In this document: positions 1 through 9,335 of the stretch, one piece after another | How the letters are laid out: every line of letters begins with the position of its first letter | Position numbering within the stretch: the first letter of the stretch is position 1 | Source of the DNA: KACC-23026 sp963829575 | GTDB taxonomy: Bacteria > Bacillota > Bacilli > Bacillales > Sporolactobacillaceae | Length of the DNA: 64,000 bases | NCBI GenBank assembly: GCA_963829575.1 | Contig: CAWHJF010000021.1 | Location: forward strand, 62,001-126,000 | Direction: 5' to 3' | Made by a program: the position numbers and the translations under genes | Notes under the pieces: model-generated | Databases searched by the model: none | What the model saw: the letters and a program-made list of their open reading frames with translations, nothing else | What the model was told of the DNA's origin: nothing

Positions 1-669
1 GGTCCGAATAATGATGGCATAGACCCTGAATCCGATAAATATGTGCTCATTGAAAACTCATTATTTGATAATGGTGACGATAACATCGCCATTAAATCAG
101 GTAAGAATGAAGACGGACGCAGCTTAGATGAAAACGGAAACCCAATAAGCAATCCAAGTGAAGACATTATTATTCAAAACAATACCATGAAGGACGGTCA
201 CGGTGCGGTTGTGATCGGGAGTGAAATGTCCGGAAGCGTATATAATGTTTTTGCAAGAAATAATGTTATGGACAGTCCAAATCTGGACCGAGTTTTAAGA
301 ATTAAAACGAATTCGTATCGTGGCGGGACTGTCGATGGCATCTATTTAAAGAATAATAAAGTAAAAAGCGTGGGTGAAGCGGTCATAAAAATCAATACCG
401 TGTATAACCACGACGATGGAAACGGCGGTCATATCGCGACCATCAAGAATATTCAAGTGAAAAATATGCAAAGTACGGGTGGGAAGTACGGAATTGAAAT
501 TGATGCAGATGCAAGGAATCCCGTTCAAAACCTTCAGATCATCAATTCAAAATTCGACAATGTTCAAATCCCTTACCACGTTAGCAATCTAGGTTCTGCG
601 ACGTTGCAAAATGTCTTTATCAATGGGAGCCGTGTGACCTCGCAAGATTTGCTTAACTCAGAGCAATAA
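1..669 (+). CDS. Polygalacturonase (GH28) C-terminal part, 5' truncated by window
   Basis: The reading frame is open from base 1 and ends at 667-669, so the N-terminal part and any signal peptide lie outside the window. The visible 222 residues are a right-handed beta-helix with GH28 signatures in order: NNDGID (the NTDG-type motif), GDDNIAIKSG with the paired catalytic aspartates, GHGAVVIGSE with the catalytic histidine, and LRIKTN (the RIK motif). GH28 enzymes hydrolyse alpha-1,4-galacturonan. Next to a uronate catabolic operon, an exo-acting or oligogalacturonide-cleaving role is likely, but localisation cannot be judged without the N-terminus. It ends convergent to the LacI-type regulator and shares a terminator with it. 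Confidence 0.9.
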   Translation, partial: GPNNDGIDPESDKYVLIENSLFDNGDDNIAIKSGKNEDGRSLDENGNPISNPSEDIIIQNNTMKDGHGAVVIGSEMSGSVYNVFARNNVMDSPNLDRVLRIKTNSYRGGTVDGIYLKNNKVKSVGEAVIKINTVYNHDDGNGGHIATIKNIQVKNMQSTGGKYGIEIDADARNPVQNLQIINSKFDNVQIPYHVSNLGSATLQNVFINGSRVTSQDLLNSEQ

Positions 670-712
670 ACAATGTCTAAATAAGGTAGAGCGCGTAACT
701 TTTCTCTTCCCT

Positions 713-746
713 AAAAAACCTCACTCTCAATCAGAGTGAGGTTTTT
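713..746. terminator. Bidirectional intrinsic terminator
   Basis: A perfect 10-bp stem (ACCTCACTCT at 718-727 with AGAGTGAGGT at 733-742) has an A-run before it and a T-run after it. It can terminate both the polygalacturonase and the convergent regulator gene; the last codons of the regulator overlap its right edge. Confidence 0.85.
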
Positions 747-1719
747 ATATGGAGCGACAAGAATTCATGAGTTTAAGTTTAGGTTCTAAATAAATATTCT
801 GGTCCACGTCCACTTCATTTATAATATCTAAAAGGACATTAGCTAGTTTATCCGTAATAACGTCCGTTGGAACACCGACTGTTGCAATGGTAATATCCTG
901 ATTGACATCTTCCGGGACATAATCGTAGCTTATGAGAGAAAAATCTCTCGGAATACTTAAACCTTTTTCTTGGATGGCTCTGATCACACCTCTTGCCATG
1001 TCATGGGAGCCACTAATAATCCCTGTTGGCTTTGAAGTACTTTCTAGAAGTTGGCGCATTGATTCATAGCCATCATATTGCTCAAGGGCTTGAACTTCCA
1101 TAATCTGATTCGGAAATGGCGCTGCATTGAATTTCGTTACGGCTTGGTTAAATCCTGAGACTTTTTCCATTTGAAGTTGATCGGTTTCAAGATACCCGAT
1201 ATAACAAATTTTTCGGTGACCTAAGTCATACAAATGCTTATAAGCTAAATAAATCGCGTTCTTTCGATTTGCATCTATTATTGGATAAGCGCTTTCAGAT
1301 GAACCGATCCCATAAATGATGACGGGAACATTTGAAGGGTATTGAAGGGGGTTACCCGTTTCGTCAAATGCCAAAATGGCATCGACCTGATACTGATTAA
1401 AAAGCTTGAAAGCGGACTCCGTATCACTTATTGAGATCAACATTGAATAAGAATGTTCTTTTAGTTTTTTATTTAAACTCGTGATAAGGGCGGAATGAGC
1501 AATTCGTTGAATCGTCGGCCATACAACACCAATTGTGTAAGACTTCTTAGAAACTAAATTTCGAGCCGCCACATTGGGTTCATAACCGAGTTCTTTGGCA
1601 ATATTTATAATTAAATCCTTTGTAGGTTGCTTTACTAACGGACTATTGCGCAAGGCTTTAGAAACGGTTGAATAGCTAACTCCAGCAGCTTTAGCAACAT
1701 CCTTGATGGTCACACTCAC
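745..1719 (-). CDS. LacI/GalR-family transcriptional regulator of the uronate genes
   Basis: The protein begins VSVTIKDVAKAAGVSYSTVS, a canonical LacI helix-turn-helix plus hinge, followed by a periplasmic-binding-protein-like sugar-sensing domain (about residues 60-324). I chose the GTG at 1717-1719 because GGAGGTG sits just upstream on the minus strand; an in-frame ATG at 1771-1773 would add 18 atypical residues. It is divergent from uxaE, and matching palindromes lie upstream of both genes, so it probably represses uxaE-uxaC and itself. The inducer is unknown; a uronate or a pathway intermediate is the obvious guess. Confidence 0.9.
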   Translation of the reverse strand: MSVTIKDVAKAAGVSYSTVSKALRNSPLVKQPTKDLIINIAKELGYEPNVAARNLVSKKSYTIGVVWPTIQRIAHSALITSLNKKLKEHSYSMLISISDTESAFKLFNQYQVDAILAFDETGNPLQYPSNVPVIIYGIGSSESAYPIIDANRKNAIYLAYKHLYDLGHRKICYIGYLETDQLQMEKVSGFNQAVTKFNAAPFPNQIMEVQALEQYDGYESMRQLLESTSKPTGIISGSHDMARGVIRAIQEKGLSIPRDFSLISYDYVPEDVNQDITIATVGVPTDVITDKLANVLLDIINEVDVDQNIYLEPKLKLMNSCRSI

Positions 1720-1769
1720 TTTCTCACCTCCCAAAAAGAAAAGGCATTCATACCTCTCATTTTTAAAAT

Positions 1770-1779
1770 ACAACGTTGT
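1770..1779. promoter_or_regulatory. LacI-type operator, regulator side
   Basis: ACAACGTTGT is a perfect palindrome with the central CG typical of LacI-family operators. It shares its core with the longer palindrome before uxaE and lies about 50 bp upstream of the regulator start, which suggests autoregulation. Confidence 0.7.
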
Positions 1780-1945
1780 TTTTCTATAATATTATAGCTT
1801 TCTTTGAATCATTTAACAAGTTGAAATTCCTTATATACTTAAATCTCTAACTCGCGAGGGCTTCCTCTTTAGCGTCTCATTAGGAACTGTTGTAAGACTT
1901 TCTTAAATTTGTTTACACAAAATTTATTTTTTTGTTTGATTATGG

Positions 1946-1974
1946 TTGTCAACTCCATATATTTGATTTATCAT
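1946..1974 (+). promoter_or_regulatory. Predicted sigma-A promoter of uxaE-uxaC
   Basis: TTGTCA (1946-1951) and TATCAT (1969-1974) are separated by 17 bp. The predicted start point falls inside the operator at 1978-1993, the usual geometry for repression. Confidence 0.6.
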
Positions 1975-1977
1975 TAT

Positions 1978-1993
1978 ATAACAACGTTGTTAT
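1978..1993. promoter_or_regulatory. LacI-type operator before uxaE
   Basis: ATAACAACGTTGTTAT is a perfect 16-bp palindrome whose core ACAACGTTGT is identical to the site at 1770-1779. It sits immediately after the predicted -10 box of uxaE, so a bound repressor would block initiation. Confidence 0.8.
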
Positions 1994-2051
1994 TTGATTC
2001 GTTTCTTAAAAGATAAGCAATAAACAAATTTAATAAGGAGTTGAGAGACGC

Positions 2052-3545
2052 TTGAATCCATTCGAACCACTATTAGCATCTTTAAAAGACGGAAAAGTGG
2101 ATGCTGATTACTCAAACGTTAAAGTTTACACCAAATCTTATGAAACCTATGAAACTGTCAAACTTTTAATGGTGAAAGATTTTGAAACAAAATATATTTT
2201 AGTGGTTGGTGAAGGTCGCTTATATGATGAACTTACCGGTGAAACGGTAGAGGACTTCGGAAAGGTATGCCCACTTTCGCATGAGAATCGTTTAGTATTA
2301 AATAAATACTTCCCATATACCGTGCCTCAAGCCTTTGGGACAGAGGTCGCAACTATGGGGCTTGGCGATCGTCTTGGACTCGCTTCTCCTGGACACATTG
2401 AAACCCTTAGAAATCGAAACGTAAAACCGATTTTAGCCCAACAAAGTATTCGTGAATTGACTTTAACCAACCGTTCTATGAACGATATTTTGGACGCAGC
2501 AGCGTTTGCCGTTTTCCAGGAAGGTTATAAAGAGGGGTATGGCGCGGACGGTGACCATATCAAAGTGGATCAAGATATTGAATACGCTTTATCTTTAGGA
2601 ATCTCGTTTTTAACTCTTGATTGCTCTGATCATATAAGGAATGATGTTCCTCGAGCAACAGATGCACAGGTTCGTTCTGACTTTAATAATTTAGCTCCTG
2701 AAACGAGAGAACACTTCAATTCTTATTTCTTAAACCAATCCTTTGATGTCAATGGACTTGAAATTACGTATGATGAAATTTCTGTTATGAAGAATGTCTT
2801 ATTATACGGTGATGCCCTAAACTATACAGAGCATGTGTACAAAACATTTATTGAACCAACTGAACGTGCCATTGATTTTGAATTGTCAATCGATGAAACG
2901 GAGACCGTAACTTCACCAGATGAGCATTTTTTTGTCGCCAATGAACTCAAAAGAAGAGGCGTTTCGGTAAACAGTCTTGCGCCAAGATTCTGTGGTGAAT
3001 TTCAAAAAGGAATTGACTATATTGGTGAGCTTGACCAATTTGAAAAAGAACTTCGCGAGCATGCTTTAATCGCTGAATATTTCGGTTATAAATTAAGTAT
3101 TCATTCAGGAAGCGATAAGTTTCGTGTATTTCCTATTATAGGAAAATACACGAAAGGGGTTCTTCATGTTAAGACCGCTGGAACCAACTGGTTAGAAGCA
3201 GTGAGAGTTGTTGCAAAAACCAATCCTGATTTATATAGAAGAATGCACCAATATGCGGATGACCATTTCGAAGAGGCTTTACAGTATTACCATATTACGC
3301 CTGACTTGAGTACAATTCCATCTCTAGAGGAAACATCAGATGACGATCTTCCAAGTTATATGGACAACGACGCCGCCCGTCAACTCATTCACGTCACTTA
3401 TGGTAGTTTACTAACAGCGAAAGATGACAACGGTCACTTCTTATTTAAAGATGACTTTTATCGTACATTAAATGAACATGAAGAGGCCTATAAGAATGCC
3501 CTTATCCATCACATTGGCAAACATGCTGATTTGTTAGGTTTATAA
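2052..3545 (+). CDS. uxaE: Tagaturonate epimerase (tagaturonate/fructuronate interconversion)
   Basis: The 497-residue protein resembles the UxaE family throughout, including GTEVATMGLGDRLG near residue 100 and a long central region with conserved acidic and histidine positions. UxaE epimerises D-tagaturonate to D-fructuronate, so galacturonate carbon can enter the glucuronate branch without altronate enzymes. The start is TTG at 2052, nine bases after AAGGAG. It is followed after 29 bp by uxaC in the same direction and is led by a promoter-operator pair. No frameshift is seen. Confidence 0.85.
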   Translation: MNPFEPLLASLKDGKVDADYSNVKVYTKSYETYETVKLLMVKDFETKYILVVGEGRLYDELTGETVEDFGKVCPLSHENRLVLNKYFPYTVPQAFGTEVATMGLGDRLGLASPGHIETLRNRNVKPILAQQSIRELTLTNRSMNDILDAAAFAVFQEGYKEGYGADGDHIKVDQDIEYALSLGISFLTLDCSDHIRNDVPRATDAQVRSDFNNLAPETREHFNSYFLNQSFDVNGLEITYDEISVMKNVLLYGDALNYTEHVYKTFIEPTERAIDFELSIDETETVTSPDEHFFVANELKRRGVSVNSLAPRFCGEFQKGIDYIGELDQFEKELREHALIAEYFGYKLSIHSGSDKFRVFPIIGKYTKGVLHVKTAGTNWLEAVRVVAKTNPDLYRRMHQYADDHFEEALQYYHITPDLSTIPSLEETSDDDLPSYMDNDAARQLIHVTYGSLLTAKDDNGHFLFKDDFYRTLNEHEEAYKNALIHHIGKHADLLGL

Positions 3546-3574
3546 GCTAAAATAAAAAGAGAGGAGACGTTGTC

Positions 3575-4976
3575 TTGAAGAAATTCATGGATGAAAATTT
3601 CTTATTAGAAAATGAAGTTGCAAAAAAACTTTACTTTGACTACGCTGCGGAAATGCCAATCATTGATTACCATTGTCATTTGAGTCCACAAGAGATCTAT
3701 GAAAATAAAGAGTTTAAGACTATTACGGAAGCTTGGCTCTATGGGGATCATTATAAATGGCGCGCAATGCGGACCAATGGGATTACAGAAGATTATATCA
3801 CGGGGGATCAAAGTGATTATAATAAATTCTTAGCTTGGGCGAAAACGATGCCGATGTTAATCGGAAATCCATTGTATAACTGGACGCATTTGGAACTTCA
3901 ACGCTTTTTCGGTATTCATGAAGTATTAAATGAAAAATCTGCTCCTGATATATGGGAAAAGGTTAACAAGAAGTTAACCAGTGGCAACCTACGCGCGCGA
4001 GACCTCATTAAAAATTCGAACGTTAAAGTGGTGTGTACGACGGATGATCCAACGGATCGTCTAGAGTATCATTTTAAGATAAAGGAAGAAAATGATTTTG
4101 ATGTGAGGGTATTGCCAAGCTTTCGTCCTGACAAAGGGTTAGAAATTAATCGTGAAGGCTTCAATGGTTGGGTTCAAAAATTAGCAGAGGCCTCTGGCAT
4201 CGCCATTAGAAATTATGATGATTTTTTAAATGCGCTTGCTACAAGGATTGAATTTTTCAATGCGTTAGGCGGAAAAGTGTCCGATCATGCACTCGATCGA
4301 ATCGTATATGTCGAAACAACAAAAGAAGACGTTGCGCCTCTTTTTGATAAAGCATTGAACGGAGAAAAACTTTCTGCTTGAAGAAGAGGAAAAATATAAG
4401 TCTTATACGTTGACCTTCTTAGGTAAGCAATATGCCAAGTATGATTGGGTCATGCAATACCACATCAACGCGAACCGAAATAATAATACTCGGATGTTTA
4501 ATAAATTAGGACCAGACACCGGCTACGATTCTATGAATGACGACTTAATTGCAAAACCATTGGTCGGATTACTCAATTCTTTGGAAAGAGATGAGGCACT
4601 CCCTAAAACGATTTTGTATTCGTTAAATCCGATAAATAATAGCACGATTGCTACGATTATTGGAAGTTTTCAAGGCGGGGGGGTTCCAGGGAAAATTCAA
4701 TTCGGTACCGCATGGTGGTTTAACGATACGAAACCTGGGATGCTTGATCAAATGGAGACGCTTGCAAGCATTGGACTCTTTAGCCGATTTGTGGGTATGC
4801 TCACAGATTCGCGTAGCTTCCTCTCATATACAAGACATGAATATTTTAGAAGACTTGTTTGTTCATTAATTGGGAAATGGGTTGAAGATGGTGAAGCCCC
4901 TGAGGATTATGAAACTTTAGGAACGATTGTTCAGGGGATTTGTTACAACAATGCCTTAGAGTATTTCAATTTTTGA
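3575..4976 (+). pseudogene. uxaC: Glucuronate/galacturonate isomerase, one frameshift
   Basis: Both parts match UxaC. The N-part (3575-4381, TTG start, RBS GAGGAG) has the metal-binding DYHCHLSPQEI motif; the C-part (frame of 4410-4976) has RNNN, LPKTILYSLNP, WWFND, MLTDSRSF and YTRHEYFRR. UxaC isomerises D-glucuronate to fructuronate and D-galacturonate to tagaturonate. The frame changes near 4370-4380. Removing one T from the CTTTCTG stretch restores a continuous reading (GEKLLLEEEEKYKSYTLTFL), giving about 467 residues, normal for the family. Because all motifs are intact, a sequence error or very recent mutation is more likely than old decay. It is co-directional with uxaE. Confidence 0.85.
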
Positions 4977-5000
4977 TTTAGCACTATTTTTTGAAAAAAT

Positions 5001-5034
5001 CTGCCTATCCTATACAAAAGGGATGGGCAGTTTT
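5001..5034 (+). terminator. Intrinsic terminator after uxaC
   Basis: CTGCCTATCC (5001-5010) pairs with GGATGGGCAG (5021-5030) with one G-U pair, followed by TTTT. It separates uxaE-uxaC from the LarA-like gene downstream. Confidence 0.75.
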
Positions 5035-5320
5035 AAGATTAAGTGTTCCTCAATTTTTCTCCATTGAAGAACTTGGACAGTTCGACCATTTTGTTGGCGA
5101 ACAAAGGATGGGTAGACACTATTTTTACTATTAGGAGCAAAAGCCTTTCTAATTTCTATGATTTAAGGGGGTGTTGATCGAAATTAATAATCGAAATTAA
5201 TAGTCTCTGGATTTAGCGTTCAAACTGGAGGGTGCTAGACTAGATATTATAGAAAGTATTTTTGTAACGAAGGAAGCATAAGAACCGTCCCCATGCTTCC
5301 ACGAAGGAGGTTTTCCATAA
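5035..5320. other. Intergenic leader before the LarA-like gene
   Basis: This AT-rich gap contains a direct repeat of ATCGAAATTAAT (near 5178 and 5190) and a REP-like element at 5272-5300. No convincing gene or LacI operator is seen. A promoter for the larA-like operon should lie here, but I cannot place it with confidence. Confidence 0.4.
5272..5300. repeat. REP-like palindromic element (GGGGACGGTTC family)
   Basis: GGAAGCAT (5272-5279) and ATGCTTCC (5293-5300) form an 8-bp stem enclosing AAGAACCGTCCCC. The same element in the opposite orientation occurs at 7380-7406, and related copies at about 42286-42312 and 45545-45572. It sits just before the larA-like ribosome binding site. Confidence 0.7.
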
Positions 5321-6587
5321 ATGGGAATTTTACAAGAGTTATTACGCGATATTCCGGTCCCTAAAATGGCAAAGGTTAAAGTGCGGTTCGACGACAACCA
5401 CATCGAGGATTTGGGTATTGTTTTGCAAGAAAAGTTCCAGCGAGTGGATTTGAAAAAAGCCATTCAACCGGGAATGGAGATTGCCATTGCGGTTGGAAGT
5501 AGAGGATTAGATCGACTTGTTGAACTGACAACGGAAACCGTTCTTTTTTTAAAAAGTTTAGGAGCTAAGCCATTTATTGTCCCAAGTATGGGTAGCCATG
5601 GCGGGGCGACAGCTGAAGGGCAACGGGCGGTTCTTGAACACCTTGGTGTTACAGAGGAAGCGGTTGGTGTGAAATTCGCTCCTCCATGGAAGTCGTCAAA
5701 ATTGGTGAACTCGAAAATGGATTGCCTGTCTATATTGATCAATACGCTCCAGAAGCGGATGGAATTGTTGTGATTAATCGAGTGAAACCACATACTGCGT
5801 TTCGTGGACCGGTTGAAAGCGGAATTATGAAGATGATTAGTATTGGTTTAGGGAAGCAAAAAGGTGCGGAAGCATGTCATCAAATGGGCTTTAAGTATAT
5901 GGCTGAAAACGTACCAGCCATGGCGAAAATCATTATGGAGAAAACACCTTTTCTGTTTGGGGTTGCAACGATTGAAAATGCGTTTGATAAAGTTGCGGTT
6001 GTCGAGGTCTTAACTCCAGATGAAATCATTGAGAAAGAACCCGTATTTACAAAAGAAGCCAAAGCTTTACTGCCAAAGCTTTTTTTTGATCAATTGGATG
6101 TTCTGGTAATTGATGAGATCGGCAAAAACATTAGCGGGGACGGAATGGATCCTAATATAACTGGACGATATCCAACTCCTTATGCATCTGGTGGACCCGA
6201 TGTGAACAAGATGGTCGTGCTTGATGTGACGCCACAATCAGAGGGAAATGCCAATGGTGTCGGAACTGCCGATTTTACTACGCAGCGACTGGTCGACAAA
6301 ATGGATAAAGAGGGCACCTATGCGAACGGGTTAACTTCAACAGTTGTCGCGCCAACCAAAATCGCGACGACCTTACCAACGATTTAATGGCATTTCAAGC
6401 GGCAATTAAAACGTGTAATATTCTAGATTTTCATGACGTAAAACTCGTACGTATTAAAAATACATTAGTCCTGAGTGAAATCGAAGTATCAGAGGCTTTA
6501 TTGGATGCTGTCGAGCAGCACCCAAATATGGAGCTCGTCTCGGACCTATACAAACTCCCTTTTGATGATAAGGGGAATTTATACTAA
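5321..6587 (+). pseudogene. LarA-family nickel-dependent 2-hydroxyacid racemase/epimerase, two frameshifts
   Basis: The three frames together give about 420 residues of LarA/DUF2088 type. PSMGSHGGATAEGQ in the first part is a conserved histidine motif; NRVKPHTAF, then GIMKM and GLGKQKGAEACH, carry histidines and lysines suited to binding the nickel-pincer nucleotide. Frameshift 1 is near 5672-5676: AAA read as AAAA restores VKIRSSMEVVKIG. Frameshift 2 is near 6377-6380: one extra A restores LPNDLMAFQAAIK. LarA proteins racemise lactate or epimerise other 2-hydroxyacids, including gluconate. Position beside uxaE, uxaC and a fructuronate-reductase-like SDR, with larE-larB-larC downstream, points to a C2 epimerase of an aldonate such as mannonate. 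Start ATG follows AAGGAGG. Substrate is inferred. Confidence 0.8.
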
Positions 6588-6610
6588 ACTAATAGAAACG
6601 GAGCGTTACT

Positions 6611-7381
6611 ATGTCTAAATTATTTGATCTGACTGGAAAAACAGCAGTCGCCATTGGTGGAAATGGTGTATTAGGTTCTGCAATGGCAATAGGGTTAGCG
6701 GAACATGGCGCACGCGTTGCAGTCGTGGGCCGAAATCTAGAAAAAGCCGAAGACGTTGTGAGCCAAATTAAAGATCAGGGCGGAGAGGCGAAGGCTTTTT
6801 CATCAGATGTCCGTTCGGAACCTTCATTAATTAACGTTGCTTCCGCTATTGAAGAATGGTCGGGGGGGTGGGACATTGTCTTAAATGCACCTGGAACTAA
6901 TAGTGCGACTCCGTTTTTTGAGCTTGATATGGACGAATGGGATACAATCATGGGCATTAATTTAAAAGGGATTGTGCTAACCTGTCAAATTTTTGCGAAG
7001 AAAATGATCGATCAAGGAAAAAAAGGGAGCATCATTAATATTTCATCCGTTTCTTCAACCACGCCGCTATCAAGAGTGTTTACCTATTCGGTTTCGAAAG
7101 CAGGACTTAATAGCGTCACACAATTTTTGGCTCGCGAGCTTGCACCAAACGGCATTCGAGTCAATGCTATTATTCCAGGTTTCTTCCCAGCTGAACAAAA
7201 TCGTAAAATTTTGGATCCAGAACGTATTGAAGACATTATGAGGCATACGCCGATGAAACGTTTTGGCGAGGCAGAGGAATTGAAGGGAACTGCGGTTTGG
7301 CTTGCTTCTGATCAAGCCTCAAGCTTTGTGACCGGCTCCCTCATCCGTGTGGATGGTGGTTTCGGAAGTATGACCATTTGA
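6611..7381 (+). CDS. SDR oxidoreductase, probable D-fructuronate reductase (mannonate dehydrogenase)
   Basis: A 256-residue classical short-chain dehydrogenase. GGNGVLGSAMA at the N-terminus is a variant of the glycine-rich cofactor site and resembles the YjmF/UxuB-type SDRs of Bacillus. The catalytic set is visible as ISSVSS (Ser) and YSVSK (Tyr, Lys), with the usual C-terminal VDGGF. Substrate is inferred from context: with UxaE and UxaC next door, reduction of fructuronate to D-mannonate is the missing step. It follows the larA-like gene by 23 bp and probably shares its transcript. Another aldonate or sugar-alcohol substrate is possible. Confidence 0.75.
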   Translation: MSKLFDLTGKTAVAIGGNGVLGSAMAIGLAEHGARVAVVGRNLEKAEDVVSQIKDQGGEAKAFSSDVRSEPSLINVASAIEEWSGGWDIVLNAPGTNSATPFFELDMDEWDTIMGINLKGIVLTCQIFAKKMIDQGKKGSIINISSVSSTTPLSRVFTYSVSKAGLNSVTQFLARELAPNGIRVNAIIPGFFPAEQNRKILDPERIEDIMRHTPMKRFGEAEELKGTAVWLASDQASSFVTGSLIRVDGGFGSMTI

Positions 7382-7406
7382 AGCATGGGGACGGTCCTTT
7401 TGCTTC
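7380..7406. repeat. REP-like palindromic element (GGGGACGGTTC family)
   Basis: GAAGCATGGGGACGG and a closing TGCTTC form a short stem-loop directly after the SDR stop codon. It is the opposite-orientation partner of 5272-5300. A second small palindrome, GGGGACTGTCCCC, follows at about 7434-7446. Confidence 0.65.
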
Positions 7407-7467
7407 TTCTTATGAGTGAAGGCGGGACAGCGAGGGGACTGTCCCCATTTAAAGGAGGATAACAATC

Positions 7468-8268
7468 ATGCTGAATGAGAAATATCAAAAACTATCGTCT
7501 ATTCTCCAAGAAATGGGTTCCGTCGTGGTGGCCTTCTCAGGGGGCGTTGATAGTACCTTTTTATTGAAAGTGGCGGTTGATACATTAGGCCCTGATCATG
7601 TTCTTGCGGTTACGGCAGATTCCGAGACATATCCAACCAGAGAATTGGAGGAAGCCAAAGCTTATGCGGCTGAAATCGACGTCCAACATCAGGTTATTGA
7701 AACGTCTGAACTTGCTATTCCGGGTTATGCAGAAAACGGTCGGAATCGGTGCTATTTTTGTAAAAACAGCCTGTTTGAACACCTGATTCCAGTGATGGAG
7801 GAAAAAGGATTCCAAAACGTCATTTATGGAGTCATTGCGGATGATCTCAATGAGCATCGCCCTGGGATGCGCGCTGCAAAGGAGAAAGGGATTAGAGGAC
7901 CGCTGCAAGAAGCGGGACTGTACAAAAGCGAAATCCGGGAGCTTTCCCATGAATTGGGTTTACCAACTTGGGATAAACCTTCTTTTGCTTGTCTCTCTTC
8001 AAGAATCGCGTATGGCGAACGCATTACAAAAGAAAAGTTGACGAAAGTCGATCAAGCCGAGGCCTTTATACATTCTCTAGGGATTCGACAAGTAAGGGTT
8101 CGAACCCATAAAGACATCGCTAGAATCGAAGTGGAACCATCAAGTATGAATGCGATTCTAGAGCACCATAACCGCATTGTGAATGAACTCCAAACAATAG
8201 GGTTTACCTATGTCACTTTGGATTTAGTCGGTTATCAAAGCGGAAGTATGAATAAAGTTCTTATATGA
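7468..8268 (+). CDS. larE: LarE, sulfur-transferring synthase of the nickel-pincer cofactor
   Basis: A 266-residue PP-loop ATP pyrophosphatase: SGGVDSTFLLK near residue 24 is the AMP-forming P-loop. CYFCK near residue 94 and PSFACLSSRIAYGE near residue 170 match LarE; the cysteine in ACLSSR corresponds to the one that Lactiplantibacillus LarE sacrifices as sulfur donor. LarE adenylates and thiolates the pyridinium carboxylates of the LarB product. The start ATG follows AAAGGAGG. It sits between the SDR and larB, with a predicted weak terminator after it, and is intact. Confidence 0.92.
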   Translation: MLNEKYQKLSSILQEMGSVVVAFSGGVDSTFLLKVAVDTLGPDHVLAVTADSETYPTRELEEAKAYAAEIDVQHQVIETSELAIPGYAENGRNRCYFCKNSLFEHLIPVMEEKGFQNVIYGVIADDLNEHRPGMRAAKEKGIRGPLQEAGLYKSEIRELSHELGLPTWDKPSFACLSSRIAYGERITKEKLTKVDQAEAFIHSLGIRQVRVRTHKDIARIEVEPSSMNAILEHHNRIVNELQTIGFTYVTLDLVGYQSGSMNKVLI

Positions 8269-8304
8269 AAAAACGTGTTTTATTGATAAAGCAGGTCATA
8301 AATA

Positions 8305-8333
8305 GAAGCTTTGGAGAAGTTCCAAGGCTTTTA
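8305..8333 (+). terminator. Weak hairpin after larE
   Basis: GAAGCTTTGGA (8305-8315) pairs with TCCAAGGCTTT (8321-8331) with G-U pairs, followed by a short T-run. It may only reduce read-through into larB. Confidence 0.45.
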
Positions 8334-8561
8334 TTGAATCCGCAGTCAAAGGGCAATTTCCCATAAAAAAGAACATCTCATCGCTCCGTTCTAGCAGGGG
8401 TTGGAAAAACCTCCTCTTTTGAAGCTATTAAAGAGAATATTCCAATGTGTGAACCCTCCTGCCAAATACACAAAATCATGCTCGTTATTACAAGGCAAAT
8501 AACAAATTACTTAAAGATATCATAAAACATTTCTAATAGTGGAGAAGAAGGAGGACGTTCC
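8334..8561. other. larE-larB spacer
   Basis: About 230 bp without a credible gene. It contains a second hairpin, AGGGGTTGG with AACCTCCT, near 8396-8418. I see no metal-responsive riboswitch consensus that I can defend. Confidence 0.3.
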
Positions 8562-9335
8562 ATGATCGATGACATTCTCGAACAGGTTCAAAAAGGGATC
8601 CTTAGCATCGAGGAAGCAAAGAAACAACTCGCGCCTTTTGAAAATTTAGGGTTTGCCAAAATTGACCATCAACGAAAGAAGCGTCAAGGCTTTCCAGAAA
8701 TCGTGTATGGTGAAGGGAAATCTTCCGAACAGATCGTCTCAATTATCCAGTCTTTACGAGCCCGTAACAATCAAGTCCTTGTCACGAGAGTCTCCTCTGA
8801 GAAAGCGGAAAAAATCCTAGTATCTTGCCCAGACTTCACTTACCATGATCTTTCTCAGATCCTTTATTGGAAGGACGAATCAAATGAGTCCCGTATCTCT
8901 CAAGGGTATGTTGCGGTAATTTGTGCCGGAACGTCTGATCTACGAGTTGCTGAAGAAGCAGCGCTCACAGCCGAAGTGCTAGGAAGTGAAGTCCGTCGTA
9001 TTTATGATGTCGGTGTTGCGGGCATTCATCGACTTTTTCATCATCTTGAGGACATTCAAAATGCCACAGTATCTGTTGTGGTTGCTGGAATGGAAGGGGC
9101 TCTACCCAGTGTGGTTGGTGGACTCGTCTCTCATCCGGTCATCGCGGTTCCAACGAGCGTTGGATACGGCGCCAATTTTCACGGTCTCTCTGCACTCCTT
9201 ACAATGCTAAATTCCTGCGCCTCTGGTATCAGTGTGGTGAATATCGATAATGGATTTGGCGGAGGTTATAACGCTGTTTTAATCCATCAATTGGCACAAA
9301 AAGGAGCACACACAAATGAAGATCCTTTATTTTGA
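8562..9335 (+). CDS. larB: LarB, NaAD carboxylase/hydrolase of nickel-pincer cofactor synthesis
   Basis: A 257-residue LarB: a short N-terminal region, then a C-terminal AIR-carboxylase (PurE)-like domain with AVICAGTSDL, EAALTAEVLGSEVRRIYDVG, VVAGMEGALPSVVGGLV and GYGANFHGLSALLTMLNSC. LarB carboxylates the pyridinium ring of nicotinic acid adenine dinucleotide and releases AMP. ATG follows GAAGGAGG by eight bases. Its end overlaps larC by 20 bp, implying translational coupling. Confidence 0.93.
   Translation: MIDDILEQVQKGILSIEEAKKQLAPFENLGFAKIDHQRKKRQGFPEIVYGEGKSSEQIVSIIQSLRARNNQVLVTRVSSEKAEKILVSCPDFTYHDLSQILYWKDESNESRISQGYVAVICAGTSDLRVAEEAALTAEVLGSEVRRIYDVGVAGIHRLFHHLEDIQNATVSVVVAGMEGALPSVVGGLVSHPVIAVPTSVGYGANFHGLSALLTMLNSCASGISVVNIDNGFGGGYNAVLIHQLAQKGAHTNEDPLF

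Noticed and set aside
5464..5793. Minus-strand ORF opposite the larA-like gene, and similar antisense ORFs elsewhere
   Set aside because: Shadow of the conserved coding strand; no RBS or family signature.
8334..8561. Nickel or cobalt riboswitch upstream of larB
   Set aside because: Hairpins exist, but I cannot align the conserved core of a NiCo or other riboswitch, so it is not claimed.
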